Source: Pontibacter akesuensis
GTDB lineage: Bacteria > Bacteroidota > Bacteroidia > Cytophagales > Hymenobacteraceae
Length of the DNA: 64,000 bases
Assembly: GCF_001611675.1 (NCBI RefSeq)
Contig: NZ_CP014766.1
Location: 2,418,001 to 2,482,000, forward strand
Direction: 5' to 3'
Position 1 is the stretch's first letter, and every line of letters begins with the position of its first letter. Below the pieces are notes generated by a model that was not told the origin of the DNA, did not search any database, and saw nothing but the letters and a program-made list of their open reading frames with translations. A program made the position numbers and the translations under genes. Shown one piece after another: positions 16,459 to 26,447 of this stretch.

Positions 16459-19400
16459 ATGAAAAGACTGCTACTACTCAGTTTTGCCCTAGTCTTTGCG
16501 CTGCTTCAGCAGGTGCAGGCTCAGAGCAGAACGGTAACGGGTACAGTGACAGACGCATCGAGTGGGCAAGGACTACCTGGGGTGACTGTACTAGTAAAAG
16601 GAACTCAGGTTGGCACAGCAACAGGAGTTAACGGAGGTTACTCTGTGAATGTGCCGGAAGGCAGTAACACGCTTGTTTTTAGCTACATCGGCTACAAGAA
16701 CGTGGAGCGTGCTATTGGCAATTCTTCAACAGTAAACGTATCACTGGCTATTGACCAGGAGCAACTTCAGGAAGTTGTTGTAGTGGGGTATTCTACATCA
16801 ACAAAGGAGTCTTTCACTGGTACGGCAAAAGTTGTAAGTGGAGAGAAGCTGGAAGACAAGAACGTTTCAAACGTTTCTCAGGCGTTGGCAGGTGAGGTTG
16901 CAGGTGTTCGTGTAATCAACACCAGTGGCCAGCCAGGTACTGAAGCAACTATCCGTATCCGTGGTATCGGTTCCGTAAATGGTAACCGTGCGCCACTTTA
17001 TGTAGTTGACGGTGTTCCATTTGTAGGTAGCCTTAACTCTATCAACCCAGCTGACATCGAGTCTACTACTGTGTTGAAGGATGCTGCTGCGACAGCTATT
17101 TATGGTTCAAGAGGTGCAAACGGTGTGGTTCTGATCACTACTAAGAGCGGTAGAGGCAAAAAGTCATATATCGAAGTGGATGCTAACCTTGGTACTAACA
17201 TGCAGTTACTGCCACGCTACGAGACAATCAAGTCACCAGAGCAGTACATTGGTCTGAGCTGGGAAGCTTTATTCAATCAGCGAAGAGCAATTAACAACGC
17301 AGACAATAACCCTGCAAACGATGTTGATCCTGTAGCTTTCGCGAACGAAAGACTATTCTCTACTTCAGGAATTTCTCCAGGCTATAACCTGTGGAATGTT
17401 GCAAACGGTGCAGAACTGATCGACCCGGAAACCAGAATGGTTAGAGAAGGGGTGACAAGAAAGTATGATCCGGAGAACTGGGAAGATTATGGTTTCCAGA
17501 ACTCAGCACGAAAAGAAGTGAATGTTAAGTTTGGTGGATCAAATGACCAGACAAGCTACTATACTTCATTCGGTTACCTGAACGACGTTGGCTACCTGAT
17601 CAACTCTGATTATGAGCGTCTGACTGCCCGTTTAAACGTAAGACAGGAAATTACAGAGTGGTTAACAGGTGGTGTGAACTTCGCTTATGCTAGGTCTGAA
17701 ACAAATAGAAACGGACAGAGCTCTGACTCAGGAAGCATTTTCTGGTTCTCTGATAACATTCCTTCTATCTATCCACTGTACCAGAGAGATGCCGAAGGCA
17801 ACCTGATCACAGACCCTATCTTTGGTGGAAACCAGTTTGACTATGGCGAAAGAACAGGATTCTCCCGTGCTTTTGGTGGTCTTACAAACGCAATCGCTGA
17901 TGCAACATACGATGTAAACAGAGACAAGCGTAACGAATTGAATGGTAGCGCAAACCTGGATATAACAATTTTTGAAGGCTTGACTTTCGAAAACCGTTTG
18001 GGTGCCCAGTACTACCAGAACAATTACATCAACAGAGGAAATAAGTACTACGGTGGTTCAGCATCACAGAACGGTAGCATCTTCCTGGCAAGAACAGAGC
18101 TGTTTAACTACAACTTGTTGAACTTGCTGCGTTACAGCAAAAACTTTGGTGAGCACAGCTTAGAAGTTCTTGCTGCGCATGAGGCAACCGACTGGAGCAG
18201 AAGCTATTTGTCTGCTTCTGCCTATAACCTGGTAGACCCAAACATTCTAGAGATTGGAAACGCTGTAGTAACAAACCCTTCTAACTCTTACACAGAAGAG
18301 TATGCACTGGAGAGTTATTTCGCACAGGCTAACTACGATCTGGATAAGAAATACTTCTTGTCAGCAACTATCAGAAGAGACGGCTCTTCAAGATTCCGCG
18401 AAGATAAGTGGGGTACTTTCGGTTCAGTAGGTGCAGCCTGGTTAATCTCCAGCGAAGACTTTATGAACAGCCAGTCGCTCTTCAATTCTTTGAAACTAAA
18501 AGCTAGTTATGGTTTGATTGGTGATCAGGCAGGTGTAGGTTTCTATCCTGGATACGACCTGTTCGATGTAGATAACCTGAACGATAACCCGGCTTTCGCC
18601 TTTGATACAAAAGGTAACCCTGATCTGACTTGGGAAACTTCTAAGATGTTCCAGACTGGTATCGAGTTTGAAGTTCTGAACAGCCGTATTCTAGGAAGTA
18701 TAGATTACTATGTAAAGAACACAGATGACCTGATCTTCGACGTAAGAGTTGCTCCATCTTTGGGTTATGCTATCCTTACTCAGAACGCAGGTAGCTTGAG
18801 AAACAGAGGTTTAGAATTTGATTTCACAGGTAATGCGTTTGAAGGCAAGGACTATCGTTTGAGCCTGAACGTAAACGGCGAAATCTTCAGCAACGAGATT
18901 ACGAGCATGCCAATAGACCCGGCAACTAATCGTCCGAAGGCTATTGACGTTCAGTCTCCATACGGTTGGTCAGAAGGACATTCAGTTTATGACTTCTACA
19001 TGAGAGAGTGGGCTGGTGTATCTTACAATGGACTATCAATGTGGAATGTTTACTACAATGATGCCAATGGTAACGATATAGTTGACGAAGGTGAAGGAAT
19101 CACTAGCTTAACAGATTATCTGGCTAATAACCCAGAGATAAGCGAAGGTGATCTTAAAAGATCTACAACTACAGCATACGCAAATGCAACACAGAAATAT
19201 GTAGGCAAGTCTGCAATTCCGGATGTAAGAGGCGCGTTTAATATCGGTGCTGGCTACAAAGGGTTTGACCTAAATGTTCAGATGCTGTACAGCCTTGGTG
19301 GATATGCATATGATTACACTTATGCAGGACTGATGAGCAACACTAACATTGGTGGTAACAACTGGCACGTTGACATTCTTGACAGATGGCAGCAGCAGGG

Positions 19401-19707
19401 TGATGTGACAAACGTTCCGCGCCTGTCAAACAACAGAGATGCAAACGTAAGCTCAGTTTCTACCCGTTTCCTGACTAAAGCTGATTACTTGGTACTGAAC
19501 AATGTGCGTCTTAGCTACACAGTTCCTGCAACTTACACAAGCAAAATCGGTGTAGGCGGATTATCTGTATGGGTATCTGGCGATAACCTGTGGTTAAAAA
19601 CAAAGCGTGACGGCTTCAACCCTTCTACTGCAGAAGCAGGTAGCTCTAACACATACCGTTACTCACCACTTTCTACTGTAACAGCAGGTTTAAGAATCAA
19701 AATTTAA
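16459..19707 (+). CDS. SusC/RagA-family TonB-linked outer-membrane transporter
   Basis: The 1082-residue protein has a signal peptide (to about residue 22), a carboxypeptidase-regulatory-like beta-sandwich (RTVTGTVTDASSGQGLPGVT to about 105), a TonB-interacting stretch (QEVVVVGYSTSTKESFTG), a plug domain (GVRVINTSGQPGTEATIRIR, APLYVVDGVP, KDAAATAIYGSRGANGVVLI) and a large beta-barrel ending in the aromatic-hydrophobic strand TVTAGLRIKI. It imports a bulky nutrient captured by the SusD partner encoded 10 bases downstream. No glycanase is nearby; the following amidase and peptidase make peptides a more likely substrate than glycans. Confidence 0.96.
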   Translation: MKRLLLLSFALVFALLQQVQAQSRTVTGTVTDASSGQGLPGVTVLVKGTQVGTATGVNGGYSVNVPEGSNTLVFSYIGYKNVERAIGNSSTVNVSLAIDQEQLQEVVVVGYSTSTKESFTGTAKVVSGEKLEDKNVSNVSQALAGEVAGVRVINTSGQPGTEATIRIRGIGSVNGNRAPLYVVDGVPFVGSLNSINPADIESTTVLKDAAATAIYGSRGANGVVLITTKSGRGKKSYIEVDANLGTNMQLLPRYETIKSPEQYIGLSWEALFNQRRAINNADNNPANDVDPVAFANERLFSTSGISPGYNLWNVANGAELIDPETRMVREGVTRKYDPENWEDYGFQNSARKEVNVKFGGSNDQTSYYTSFGYLNDVGYLINSDYERLTARLNVRQEITEWLTGGVNFAYARSETNRNGQSSDSGSIFWFSDNIPSIYPLYQRDAEGNLITDPIFGGNQFDYGERTGFSRAFGGLTNAIADATYDVNRDKRNELNGSANLDITIFEGLTFENRLGAQYYQNNYINRGNKYYGGSASQNGSIFLARTELFNYNLLNLLRYSKNFGEHSLEVLAAHEATDWSRSYLSASAYNLVDPNILEIGNAVVTNPSNSYTEEYALESYFAQANYDLDKKYFLSATIRRDGSSRFREDKWGTFGSVGAAWLISSEDFMNSQSLFNSLKLKASYGLIGDQAGVGFYPGYDLFDVDNLNDNPAFAFDTKGNPDLTWETSKMFQTGIEFEVLNSRILGSIDYYVKNTDDLIFDVRVAPSLGYAILTQNAGSLRNRGLEFDFTGNAFEGKDYRLSLNVNGEIFSNEITSMPIDPATNRPKAIDVQSPYGWSEGHSVYDFYMREWAGVSYNGLSMWNVYYNDANGNDIVDEGEGITSLTDYLANNPEISEGDLKRSTTTAYANATQKYVGKSAIPDVRGAFNIGAGYKGFDLNVQMLYSLGGYAYDYTYAGLMSNTNIGGNNWHVDILDRWQQQGDVTNVPRLSNNRDANVSSVSTRFLTKADYLVLNNVRLSYTVPATYTSKIGVGGLSVWVSGDNLWLKTKRDGFNPSTAEAGSSNTYRYSPLSTVTAGLRIKI

Positions 19708-19717
19708 TTAACGTAAC

Positions 19718-21238
19718 ATGAAAAATAGGTTTTTATACATAGGCGCACTTGCTCTGACATTTATGTCGACGGGTTGCGAAGAGGAATTCCTGGATAAGCA
19801 GCCAACTGAGCAGTTGTCACCTGAGCAGATTGCAATAGCCGCCGAAACGGACCCTTCCCTGTTGAACGCATTTACGGCAGGTTTGTACTCTACGATGTAC
19901 AACACGGGAACAGGCGGAACAACTGGCCATGATGACTTTGGTCAGAAAGGCTACGATATCTACAGCGACATGCTTGCTTCTGACATGGTTTTATCAGCCA
20001 TCAACTACGGCTGGTACTCCACAGTAGCAAGATATCAGGCTACAACCAACAACACGTTGGATGATGCCTATCAGCCTTGGCGTTACTACTACAGAATCAT
20101 TTTTGGTGCTAACACGCTGATTGGAATTTTGGGTGGAAATGATGCGGTACTGGATACGCCAGAGGAGGAGTACATCATGGGTCAGGCAAAAGCGATGCGT
20201 GCTTATGGTTATTTCTACCTTTCTCAGTTCTATGCACAGGGATATGGTACAGGATCAGAAAAAATCCTGCCTATCTATGTGGATACTGAGGCGCCTGCAC
20301 AGCCGTTAAGCACTTCTGAAGAAGTTTACAGCCTCATGGTAAGTGACTTGGAGGAGGCAATTACATTGCTGGAAGGCTTTGACAGATCAGCTAAGAACGA
20401 AGTAAACCAGGAAGTAGCAAAAGGATTGTTGTCTTATGTGCTGGCAGCCAGAGGAACACAGTCTGATCTGCAGCGAGTGGTTGAATTGACAAATGACATC
20501 ATCACAGATGGTGGCTATAGCTTAATGACAAAGAACCAACTGGCTGCACAGTTTGATGCAGACGGTAACATTCTGAACAGAGATGCAGCAGGTTTTAACG
20601 ACGTGTCGAACCAAAGCTGGATCTGGGGTGTAGACCTTACTTTGGACATAGGCCTGGACCTGGTATCTTGGTGGGGACAAGTTGACTTGTTTACATATAG
20701 CTATGCTTGGGCAGGTGACCCTAAAGCCATCGATGCAAGCTTATATGCTGCTATTCCGGCAGACGATATCAGAAAAAAGCAGTTCGTGCCAACCACAAAC
20801 AGCCGTAACCTGATGCCGCTTAACAAGTTCTATGCGCCTGACAGAAGAATCGGTGGACAGCGTAACGTGGTAACAGACTACGTGTACATGCGCCTTGAGG
20901 AAATCTATCTGCTGAATGCAGAAGCGAAGGCAAGACTAGGCATGGATGCGGAAGCAAGAGAAATGTTGAAGATGCTGGTGTCTACACGAGTTGCTGATGC
21001 AAGCTATATTGATGCACTCTCTGGTCAGGCATTGTTAAACGAAATCTTCCTGCAGACGCGTATCGAGTTATGGGGTGAAGGTAAGTCTTACCTGGCAATG
21101 AAGCGTCTGAAGCAGTCAATTACAAGAGGTTCAAACCACTTGTTCTTCCCAGGCGAGACATTCTCATGGAATGATGATGAGTTGACCTTCCCTATACCAC
21201 AAGCAGAGATTCTTAACAACCCTGCGCTTAATCAATAA
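19718..21238 (+). CDS. SusD/RagB-family surface nutrient-binding lipoprotein
   Basis: The 506-residue lipoprotein has the lipobox MSTGC near residue 19 followed by EEEFLDKQPTEQLSPEQ, the standard SusD start after the acylated Cys. The tetratricopeptide-like core includes EEYIMGQAKAMRAYGYFYLS and AEARLGMDAEAREMLKML-type helices (as KARLGMDAEAREMLKML), and the C-terminal part has RIELWGEGKSYLAMKRLKQ. It caps the SusC barrel as a hinged lid. It is 10 bases downstream of susC and followed by a strong terminator, so the operon contains these two genes only. Confidence 0.95.
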   Translation: MKNRFLYIGALALTFMSTGCEEEFLDKQPTEQLSPEQIAIAAETDPSLLNAFTAGLYSTMYNTGTGGTTGHDDFGQKGYDIYSDMLASDMVLSAINYGWYSTVARYQATTNNTLDDAYQPWRYYYRIIFGANTLIGILGGNDAVLDTPEEEYIMGQAKAMRAYGYFYLSQFYAQGYGTGSEKILPIYVDTEAPAQPLSTSEEVYSLMVSDLEEAITLLEGFDRSAKNEVNQEVAKGLLSYVLAARGTQSDLQRVVELTNDIITDGGYSLMTKNQLAAQFDADGNILNRDAAGFNDVSNQSWIWGVDLTLDIGLDLVSWWGQVDLFTYSYAWAGDPKAIDASLYAAIPADDIRKKQFVPTTNSRNLMPLNKFYAPDRRIGGQRNVVTDYVYMRLEEIYLLNAEAKARLGMDAEAREMLKMLVSTRVADASYIDALSGQALLNEIFLQTRIELWGEGKSYLAMKRLKQSITRGSNHLFFPGETFSWNDDELTFPIPQAEILNNPALNQ

Positions 21239-21305
21239 GCAGCATAGGTGGGTCAAGAGCTTATAAGTTCTTGACTACTTAAGAAGGATGTTAATATTCT
21301 TGAAG

Positions 21306-21345
21306 AAAACAAGAGGGCTGCCCGAAAGAGCAGCCCTCTTGTTTT
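21306..21345 (+). terminator. intrinsic terminator after susC-susD
   Basis: A 16-bp perfect stem (AAAACAAGAGGGCTGC and its complement) with an 8-base loop, ending in GTTTT. It separates susCD from the amidase gene. Confidence 0.92.
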
Positions 21346-21386
21346 GAATATTTCTTAATTTAGAAGGCTAATCAATAAAAGATAAA

Positions 21387-23063
21387 ATGAAAAAGACAAC
21401 CATAGCCATACTTGGTGCAGCCTGCTTTGTGTCTGGAGCATTTGTGGCCCGGGTAGCAGAGGAGAAACTGACAGTGGCGATATTGCAGGATGCGCAGAAA
21501 GTAATCGGGTTAAATTTCACCGATGCGCAACTGGACTCTACAATTTCGGAACTGGAAAGCTATCGCAAAGACTATGCGGTGCTGCGCAAGCAGAACTTGC
21601 CGAACAACGTAGCTCCGGCACTGGTGTTTAATCCCATTCCAGTAGGCTATACCTTCCCCGCAGGCAAATCGATGTTTGAGGTAGAGCGGCCAACAAAGGT
21701 AAAGCTGCCACGCAAGCGCGACGAGCTGGCTTTCTATTCTGTGCCACAGCTGGCAGAACTGGTGCGCACGCAGCAGATCACATCCGAGGAGCTGACAAAG
21801 TTCTTTATCGCACGCCTTAAGAAGTATGGCCCGACCTTGGAATGCATTACAACCTTAACAGAGGAACTGGCACTGCAGCAGGCACGGCAGGCAGATAAGG
21901 AAATCAAGGCTGGCAAGTATAAAGGCATGCTCCACGGTATTCCGTTTGGGGTGAAGGATTTGTTATCAACCGAAAAGTATAAGACCACTTGGGGCGCGAT
22001 GCCTTACAAAGATCAGGTGATAGACGAGGATGCCACTGTGGTGCAGCGCCTGCAGGATGCGGGGGGCGTGCTGGTGGCTAAAACTACACTCGGGGCACTG
22101 GCCATGGGTGATGTGTGGTACGGCGGCAAAACACGCTCGCCGTGGGATATCAGCAAAGGCTCCAGCGGCTCGTCAGCAGGATCTGCGGCGGCAGTGGCTG
22201 CTGGCCTGCTGCCATATGCCATCGGTACTGAAACATTGGGTTCCATAGTGTCTCCGTCAACAGCCTGTGGTACAACGGGCCTGCGCCCTACTTTTGGGCG
22301 GGTGAGCCGCCATGGTGCCATGGCCCTTAGCTGGTCGATGGATAAGATAGGACCGATAGCTCGCTCTGCCGAGGATTGTGCCATCGTATTCAACGCCATT
22401 TACGGACCTGATGGAAAAGATCAGTCGGTATATGATGCCCCGTTTAACTACAACAAAAGTATAGATCCGAAGAAGCTGCGCGTAGGTTACCTGAAGGATG
22501 ACTTTGCGCGGGAGTATGGCTTTGCTCAAAACGACCAGGCAACACTGGAGGCGTTGCGAAAAGCCGGTGTCGAGCTGGTGCCAATTTCACTTCCGGACAA
22601 CCTGCCGATAAGTGAGCTTATCATGACCATATCAGTAGAAGGTGCCGCTGCGTTTGAAGAGCTGACCCTTAGTGGCCGTGATAGCCTGCTGGTGGCCCAG
22701 CACAAGAATGCCTGGCCAAACACTTTCCGGGCTGCGCGCTTTATACCGGCGGTGGAGTACCTGCAGGCACAGCGGGTGCGGAACCTGCTGGTGCAGCAGA
22801 TGCAGGAAACACTGAAAGATGTGGACGTATACCTGAGCCCATCCTTTGCAAGCAACAACCTAGTTGTAACAAACCTGACGGGTCACCCTTGCGTGGTGGT
22901 GCCGAATGGTTTCCAGAAAAATGGCATGCCAACAACCATCACCTTTATGGGCAAGTTGTTTGGGGAGGCAGAGCTGCTAAGCTTTGCAAAGTTTTACCAG
23001 GGGCTGACTCAGTTTGAGGAGCAGCACCCAAGTATGGACTTCAGCAAGAAGAAGAAGTCTTAG
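21387..23063 (+). CDS. secreted amidase (amidase signature family)
   Basis: The 558-residue protein has a hydrophobic N-terminal segment (signal peptide or anchor, residues 4-24), an extra region of about 90 residues, and then the amidase-signature domain. The catalytic Lys is K190 in GVKDLL, the cis-Ser lies in SKGSSGSSAGSAAA and the nucleophile Ser in GTETLGSIVSPS, giving the Lys-Ser-Ser triad. Members hydrolyse C-terminal or side-chain amides, and some act on peptide amides; the exported form here fits that. It lies between susCD and an S9 peptidase on the same strand, but each gene has its own terminator. Confidence 0.9.
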   Translation: MKKTTIAILGAACFVSGAFVARVAEEKLTVAILQDAQKVIGLNFTDAQLDSTISELESYRKDYAVLRKQNLPNNVAPALVFNPIPVGYTFPAGKSMFEVERPTKVKLPRKRDELAFYSVPQLAELVRTQQITSEELTKFFIARLKKYGPTLECITTLTEELALQQARQADKEIKAGKYKGMLHGIPFGVKDLLSTEKYKTTWGAMPYKDQVIDEDATVVQRLQDAGGVLVAKTTLGALAMGDVWYGGKTRSPWDISKGSSGSSAGSAAAVAAGLLPYAIGTETLGSIVSPSTACGTTGLRPTFGRVSRHGAMALSWSMDKIGPIARSAEDCAIVFNAIYGPDGKDQSVYDAPFNYNKSIDPKKLRVGYLKDDFAREYGFAQNDQATLEALRKAGVELVPISLPDNLPISELIMTISVEGAAAFEELTLSGRDSLLVAQHKNAWPNTFRAARFIPAVEYLQAQRVRNLLVQQMQETLKDVDVYLSPSFASNNLVVTNLTGHPCVVVPNGFQKNGMPTTITFMGKLFGEAELLSFAKFYQGLTQFEEQHPSMDFSKKKKS

Positions 23064-23083
23064 CAAGTAAACATGAAGTATGG

Positions 23084-23124
23084 CCGCCGCCCGGAAAGCA
23101 ATGCATCTTTCGGGCGGCGGTTTT
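23084..23124 (+). terminator. intrinsic terminator after the amidase gene
   Basis: CCGCCGCCC (23084-23092) pairs with GGGCGGCGG (23112-23120), extended by four further pairs, and TTTT follows. Confidence 0.9.
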
Positions 23125-23192
23125 GCTTCATAGGGGTTAATATTTTAATTTAAGGGAGAAATCTAAAAAAGCATACCTAACATACCGATTGC

Positions 23193-25583
23193 ATGCAACT
23201 AAAACGACAAGCCGTAGCCCTTATGGCTTTCCTGCTGCTAGGCAGCAATGTGGCCGTACAGGCGCAGGAAAAAAAACTGGAACTGAGCGTGGAAAAGATC
23301 ATGCGCGATCCGAAATGGATCGGCACTGCGCCAAGCAATGTGTTCTGGTCTGAAGACGGCAAGAAAATATACTTTTCGTGGAACCCCGACGGCAACCGGG
23401 AAGACTCGCTGTACAGCGTAAATGCAGAAGGCAAGAACCTGCAGAAAGTAAGCCCGCAGGAGCGCCGTAGCCTTCCGTCGCCGCGAGGGGAGTATAACCG
23501 TGCCGAAACAAAGAAAGTGTATGAGCGAAACGGTGATATCTTTATTTATGACATCAAATCAGGAAAGGCGCAGCAGGTAACCAATACGGTGGAGCGCGAA
23601 AGTAACCCTGATTTTACATTTGATGAGCAGGAAGTGGTATTCATGAAAGATGGCAACCTCTTTGCCTGGTCCATCAGCAATGGACAGACAAAGCAGCTTA
23701 CGGATTTCAGGAAAGGCAGAAAGCCAGCAGACGAAGGAAAAAGTGCACAGCGGGAGTGGCTAAAGGAGCAACAGCTTGCCCTGCTCCAGATCGTGCGCGA
23801 CCGCAAGGAATCTCAGGACGCTGCTGAACTGCAGCAAAAGAAAGAGGCGCCGAACAGGCCGAAGGAAATATACATAGAAGATAAGATCGTGAGCAGCGTA
23901 GACCTTGGGCCCGACGAACGCTTTATATCTTACCAACTCATCACACGTCCGAAGAACGCCAAGGTGGCCATTGTGCCTAATTTTGTAACGGCTTCGGGTT
24001 ATACAGAAGATATCAACACCAGAACTAAGGTAGGCGATGCGCAAACTACTTCTGAGTTCTTCGTGTATGATACGCAGCGCGATTCTACCTATGCCATCAC
24101 GATGAAAGATGTGGCAGGAATTGACGAGCAGCCCGCGTACCTCAAAAGTAAAAAAGCAGGAGCGACAGAAGGCGAAGCAAAGAAGCAGCAAATGCGCGCC
24201 ACTAGCATCTATGGCCCTGTCTGGTCCAAGGATGGCAAACATGCAGTGGTGGTGGCTCGCTCGGAGGATAACAAAGACCGTTGGATACTGGAACTGGACC
24301 CTGCCACCGGAAAGCTGACCGTGCTGGACCGCCAGCGCGACGAAGCCTGGATAAACGGGCCTGGAATCGGTTACGGAACAGGCGACATTGGTTGGATGCC
24401 GGATAACAAGCGCGTGTGGTTTCATTCTGAAGAGAATGGCTATTCGCACCTGTACACAGTGGATGTAAGCAGCGGCCAGAAAAAGGCACTGACCAGCGGT
24501 AAGTTCGAAGTATCGGATGTGCGTATGTCGGACAGTGGCAAGTACTTTTACTTCAAGGCCAACAAAGTGCATCCGGGGGAGCAGCACTTTTACCGCATGC
24601 CCGTAAATGGCGGCGAACTGACGCAGCTCACAAGTATGACGGGAGCGCATGAGGTGAGCCTGTCGCCAGATGAGAAGAATTTGGCCATCCGTTACTCCTT
24701 CAGCAACAAGCCATGGGAGCTTTACGTGATGGACAATAAGAAAGGAGCAAAGCCAAAGCAGGTAACCGAGTCGCTGACAGACGAGTTCAAATCCTATAAC
24801 TGGCGTGAGCCGGAGGTGATCTCCTTTAAGGCCAGCGACGGTGCCGATGTATATGCCCGCATCTACCAACCAAAGAACCCGACACCGAACGGACCTGCTG
24901 TTGTGTTTGTGCATGGCGCTGGCTACCTGCAGAACGCGCACAAGTGGTGGAGCAGCTACTTCCGCGAGTACATGTTCCATAACTTCCTGGCGGATCAGGG
25001 CTATACTGTGCTGGACATCGACTACCGCGGCAGCGCCGGCTACGGCCGCGACGTGCGCACCGGCATCTACCAGTTTATGGGCGGCAAAGATTTAAGTGAC
25101 CATGTGGACGGAGCGAAGATGCTGGTGGACAAGTATAAAGTGGACCCAAAGCGCATCGGTATCTACGGTGGTTCTTACGGAGGCTTCATCACCTTGATGG
25201 CTATGTTTACTGAGCCGGATGTATTTGCCGCCGGAGCCGCATTACGTTCTGTTACCGACTGGGCGCATTACAACCACGGGTATACTTCAAATATCCTGAA
25301 CACACCGCAAACAGACAGTCTGGCTTATGCCAAGAGCTCGCCTATTTACTATGCGGAAGGGTTGAAAGGTGCTTTGCTGATTGCGCACGGTATGGTGGAT
25401 ACGAACGTGCACTTCCAGGATGTGGTACGCCTCACGCAGCGACTGATAGAACTTGGAAAAGATAACTGGGAGTTGGCGGTATACCCGGTGGAGAACCATG
25501 GGTTTACAGAGCCTGCCAGCTGGACAGATGAGTATAAACGTATTTACAAGCTCTTTGAGGAGAACCTGAAAGAGAAGAAGTAG
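23193..25583 (+). CDS. S9-family serine peptidase (dipeptidyl/acylaminoacyl peptidase type)
   Basis: The 796-residue protein has a signal peptide (to about residue 25, VQAQ), a beta-propeller domain of about 500 residues with repeated SPDxK-type blades, and a C-terminal alpha/beta-hydrolase domain. The triad is visible: S661 in GIYGGSYGGF, D736 in HGMVDTNVHFQD and H769 in VENHGF. The oxyanion region VFVHGAGYLQNAH and the DYRGSAGYGRD motif are also typical. It should remove dipeptides or acylated residues from short peptides in the periplasm, which fits the nearby amidase and SusC/SusD uptake system. It is a single gene with a terminator. Confidence 0.95.
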   Translation: MQLKRQAVALMAFLLLGSNVAVQAQEKKLELSVEKIMRDPKWIGTAPSNVFWSEDGKKIYFSWNPDGNREDSLYSVNAEGKNLQKVSPQERRSLPSPRGEYNRAETKKVYERNGDIFIYDIKSGKAQQVTNTVERESNPDFTFDEQEVVFMKDGNLFAWSISNGQTKQLTDFRKGRKPADEGKSAQREWLKEQQLALLQIVRDRKESQDAAELQQKKEAPNRPKEIYIEDKIVSSVDLGPDERFISYQLITRPKNAKVAIVPNFVTASGYTEDINTRTKVGDAQTTSEFFVYDTQRDSTYAITMKDVAGIDEQPAYLKSKKAGATEGEAKKQQMRATSIYGPVWSKDGKHAVVVARSEDNKDRWILELDPATGKLTVLDRQRDEAWINGPGIGYGTGDIGWMPDNKRVWFHSEENGYSHLYTVDVSSGQKKALTSGKFEVSDVRMSDSGKYFYFKANKVHPGEQHFYRMPVNGGELTQLTSMTGAHEVSLSPDEKNLAIRYSFSNKPWELYVMDNKKGAKPKQVTESLTDEFKSYNWREPEVISFKASDGADVYARIYQPKNPTPNGPAVVFVHGAGYLQNAHKWWSSYFREYMFHNFLADQGYTVLDIDYRGSAGYGRDVRTGIYQFMGGKDLSDHVDGAKMLVDKYKVDPKRIGIYGGSYGGFITLMAMFTEPDVFAAGAALRSVTDWAHYNHGYTSNILNTPQTDSLAYAKSSPIYYAEGLKGALLIAHGMVDTNVHFQDVVRLTQRLIELGKDNWELAVYPVENHGFTEPASWTDEYKRIYKLFEENLKEKK

Positions 25584-25606
25584 AGCCGTTAGAGGTATAG
25601 AGTAGG

Positions 25607-25638
25607 AGCGTGTGGTGCGAAAGTGCCGCACGCTTTTG
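25607..25638. terminator. terminator between the S9 peptidase gene and the convergent PAP2 operon
   Basis: AGCGTGTGG (25607-25615) pairs with CCGCACGCT (25626-25634) with one G-T pair, and TTT follows on the plus strand. Confidence 0.8.
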
Positions 25639-25642
25639 CATT

Positions 25643-26446
25643 TCAGAAAGTACAGATTATCGCTACACCTTCGTACTGTTCGTTGCTTTCGGGAAGCAGG
25701 CTGATGCTGGAGTTACGCTTGTGTAGTTCAGGCACCAGGATGCCTATACTTGCTCCTACCACATAGCCCACAATGTTGTCGCTCACAAAGTGTTTGCCGG
25801 CCTTCAGGCGCAGGTAAGCAACAGTGGCAGGAACAGAGGCTGCCGCTGCCCAGATATAAGGGCGGACAGGGGAATCCGGGTTGAAGTCGTGGTATACTTT
25901 GGCTAGAAAAAAGGTTGCCGTGGCTGTTGCGGCGGTGTGGCCGGCGTAAAAAGAGTTTGTTGCCTGCTTGTCAGTCCGTAGCTCCAGTGGCGCGTCGGCT
26001 GCATACACATATGGCCGCCTGCGCCTCGAGTTGCCAGTTGTCAGGCTGTATACACCCCCCGCAATAGACATGGCCTGGCCGTAGAGCAAGTATACCTGCG
26101 GTGCATTTTGCTGAATATCCTTATCGAGCAGCAGCAGGAGTGGGGTTGCAAACGAGCCATAAAAGAACACATCGCTGACGCTTTCGGCACGGGTACTGTA
26201 GTTGCCGGCAGCAAAGCGGTCTAGGCCATTCACGTTATTCTTGTTCAACGCGGCAAGTTCTTGCAGGGTCACTTTGTCCTTTTTGTCCATCAGGTAGCTA
26301 CCAACCAGCGAGGCGCCTACGCCTCCGGCAATGATTGCCCCGTCTTTTAGCCAGCTTGTTTGATAAGGAGATACCGCTGCCTGGCCCAAAGCATTTTGCG
26401 CGCAAAATGCGCAAATGATGAGCCAGAGCAACAGGAGCCGTTTCAT
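25643..26446 (-). CDS. PAP2-superfamily phosphatase, downstream tandem copy
   Basis: The 267-residue protein has a signal peptide (MKRLLLLWLIICAFCAQNALGQ), several membrane segments and the phosphatase motifs: an RP in RRRRPY, FYAGHTA (the PSGH equivalent) and RLKAGKHFVSD, which provides the last His and Asp. The Lys expected seven residues before RP is not present. It probably dephosphorylates a lipid or lipid-linked phosphate on the periplasmic side. I chose ATG 26446, one base after the upstream gene's stop, because it begins a clean signal peptide; an in-frame start at 26476 would overlap that gene. It is a paralogue of its upstream neighbour with identical length. Confidence 0.88.
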   Translation of the reverse strand: MKRLLLLWLIICAFCAQNALGQAAVSPYQTSWLKDGAIIAGGVGASLVGSYLMDKKDKVTLQELAALNKNNVNGLDRFAAGNYSTRAESVSDVFFYGSFATPLLLLLDKDIQQNAPQVYLLYGQAMSIAGGVYSLTTGNSRRRRPYVYAADAPLELRTDKQATNSFYAGHTAATATATFFLAKVYHDFNPDSPVRPYIWAAAASVPATVAYLRLKAGKHFVSDNIVGYVVGASIGILVPELHKRNSSISLLPESNEQYEGVAIICTF

Positions 26447-26447
26447 G

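Noticed and set aside
26154..26160. TGCAACC inside the PAP2 gene (also at 50778 and 55343)
   Set aside because: These are inside coding sequence and lack the second box at the right spacing.
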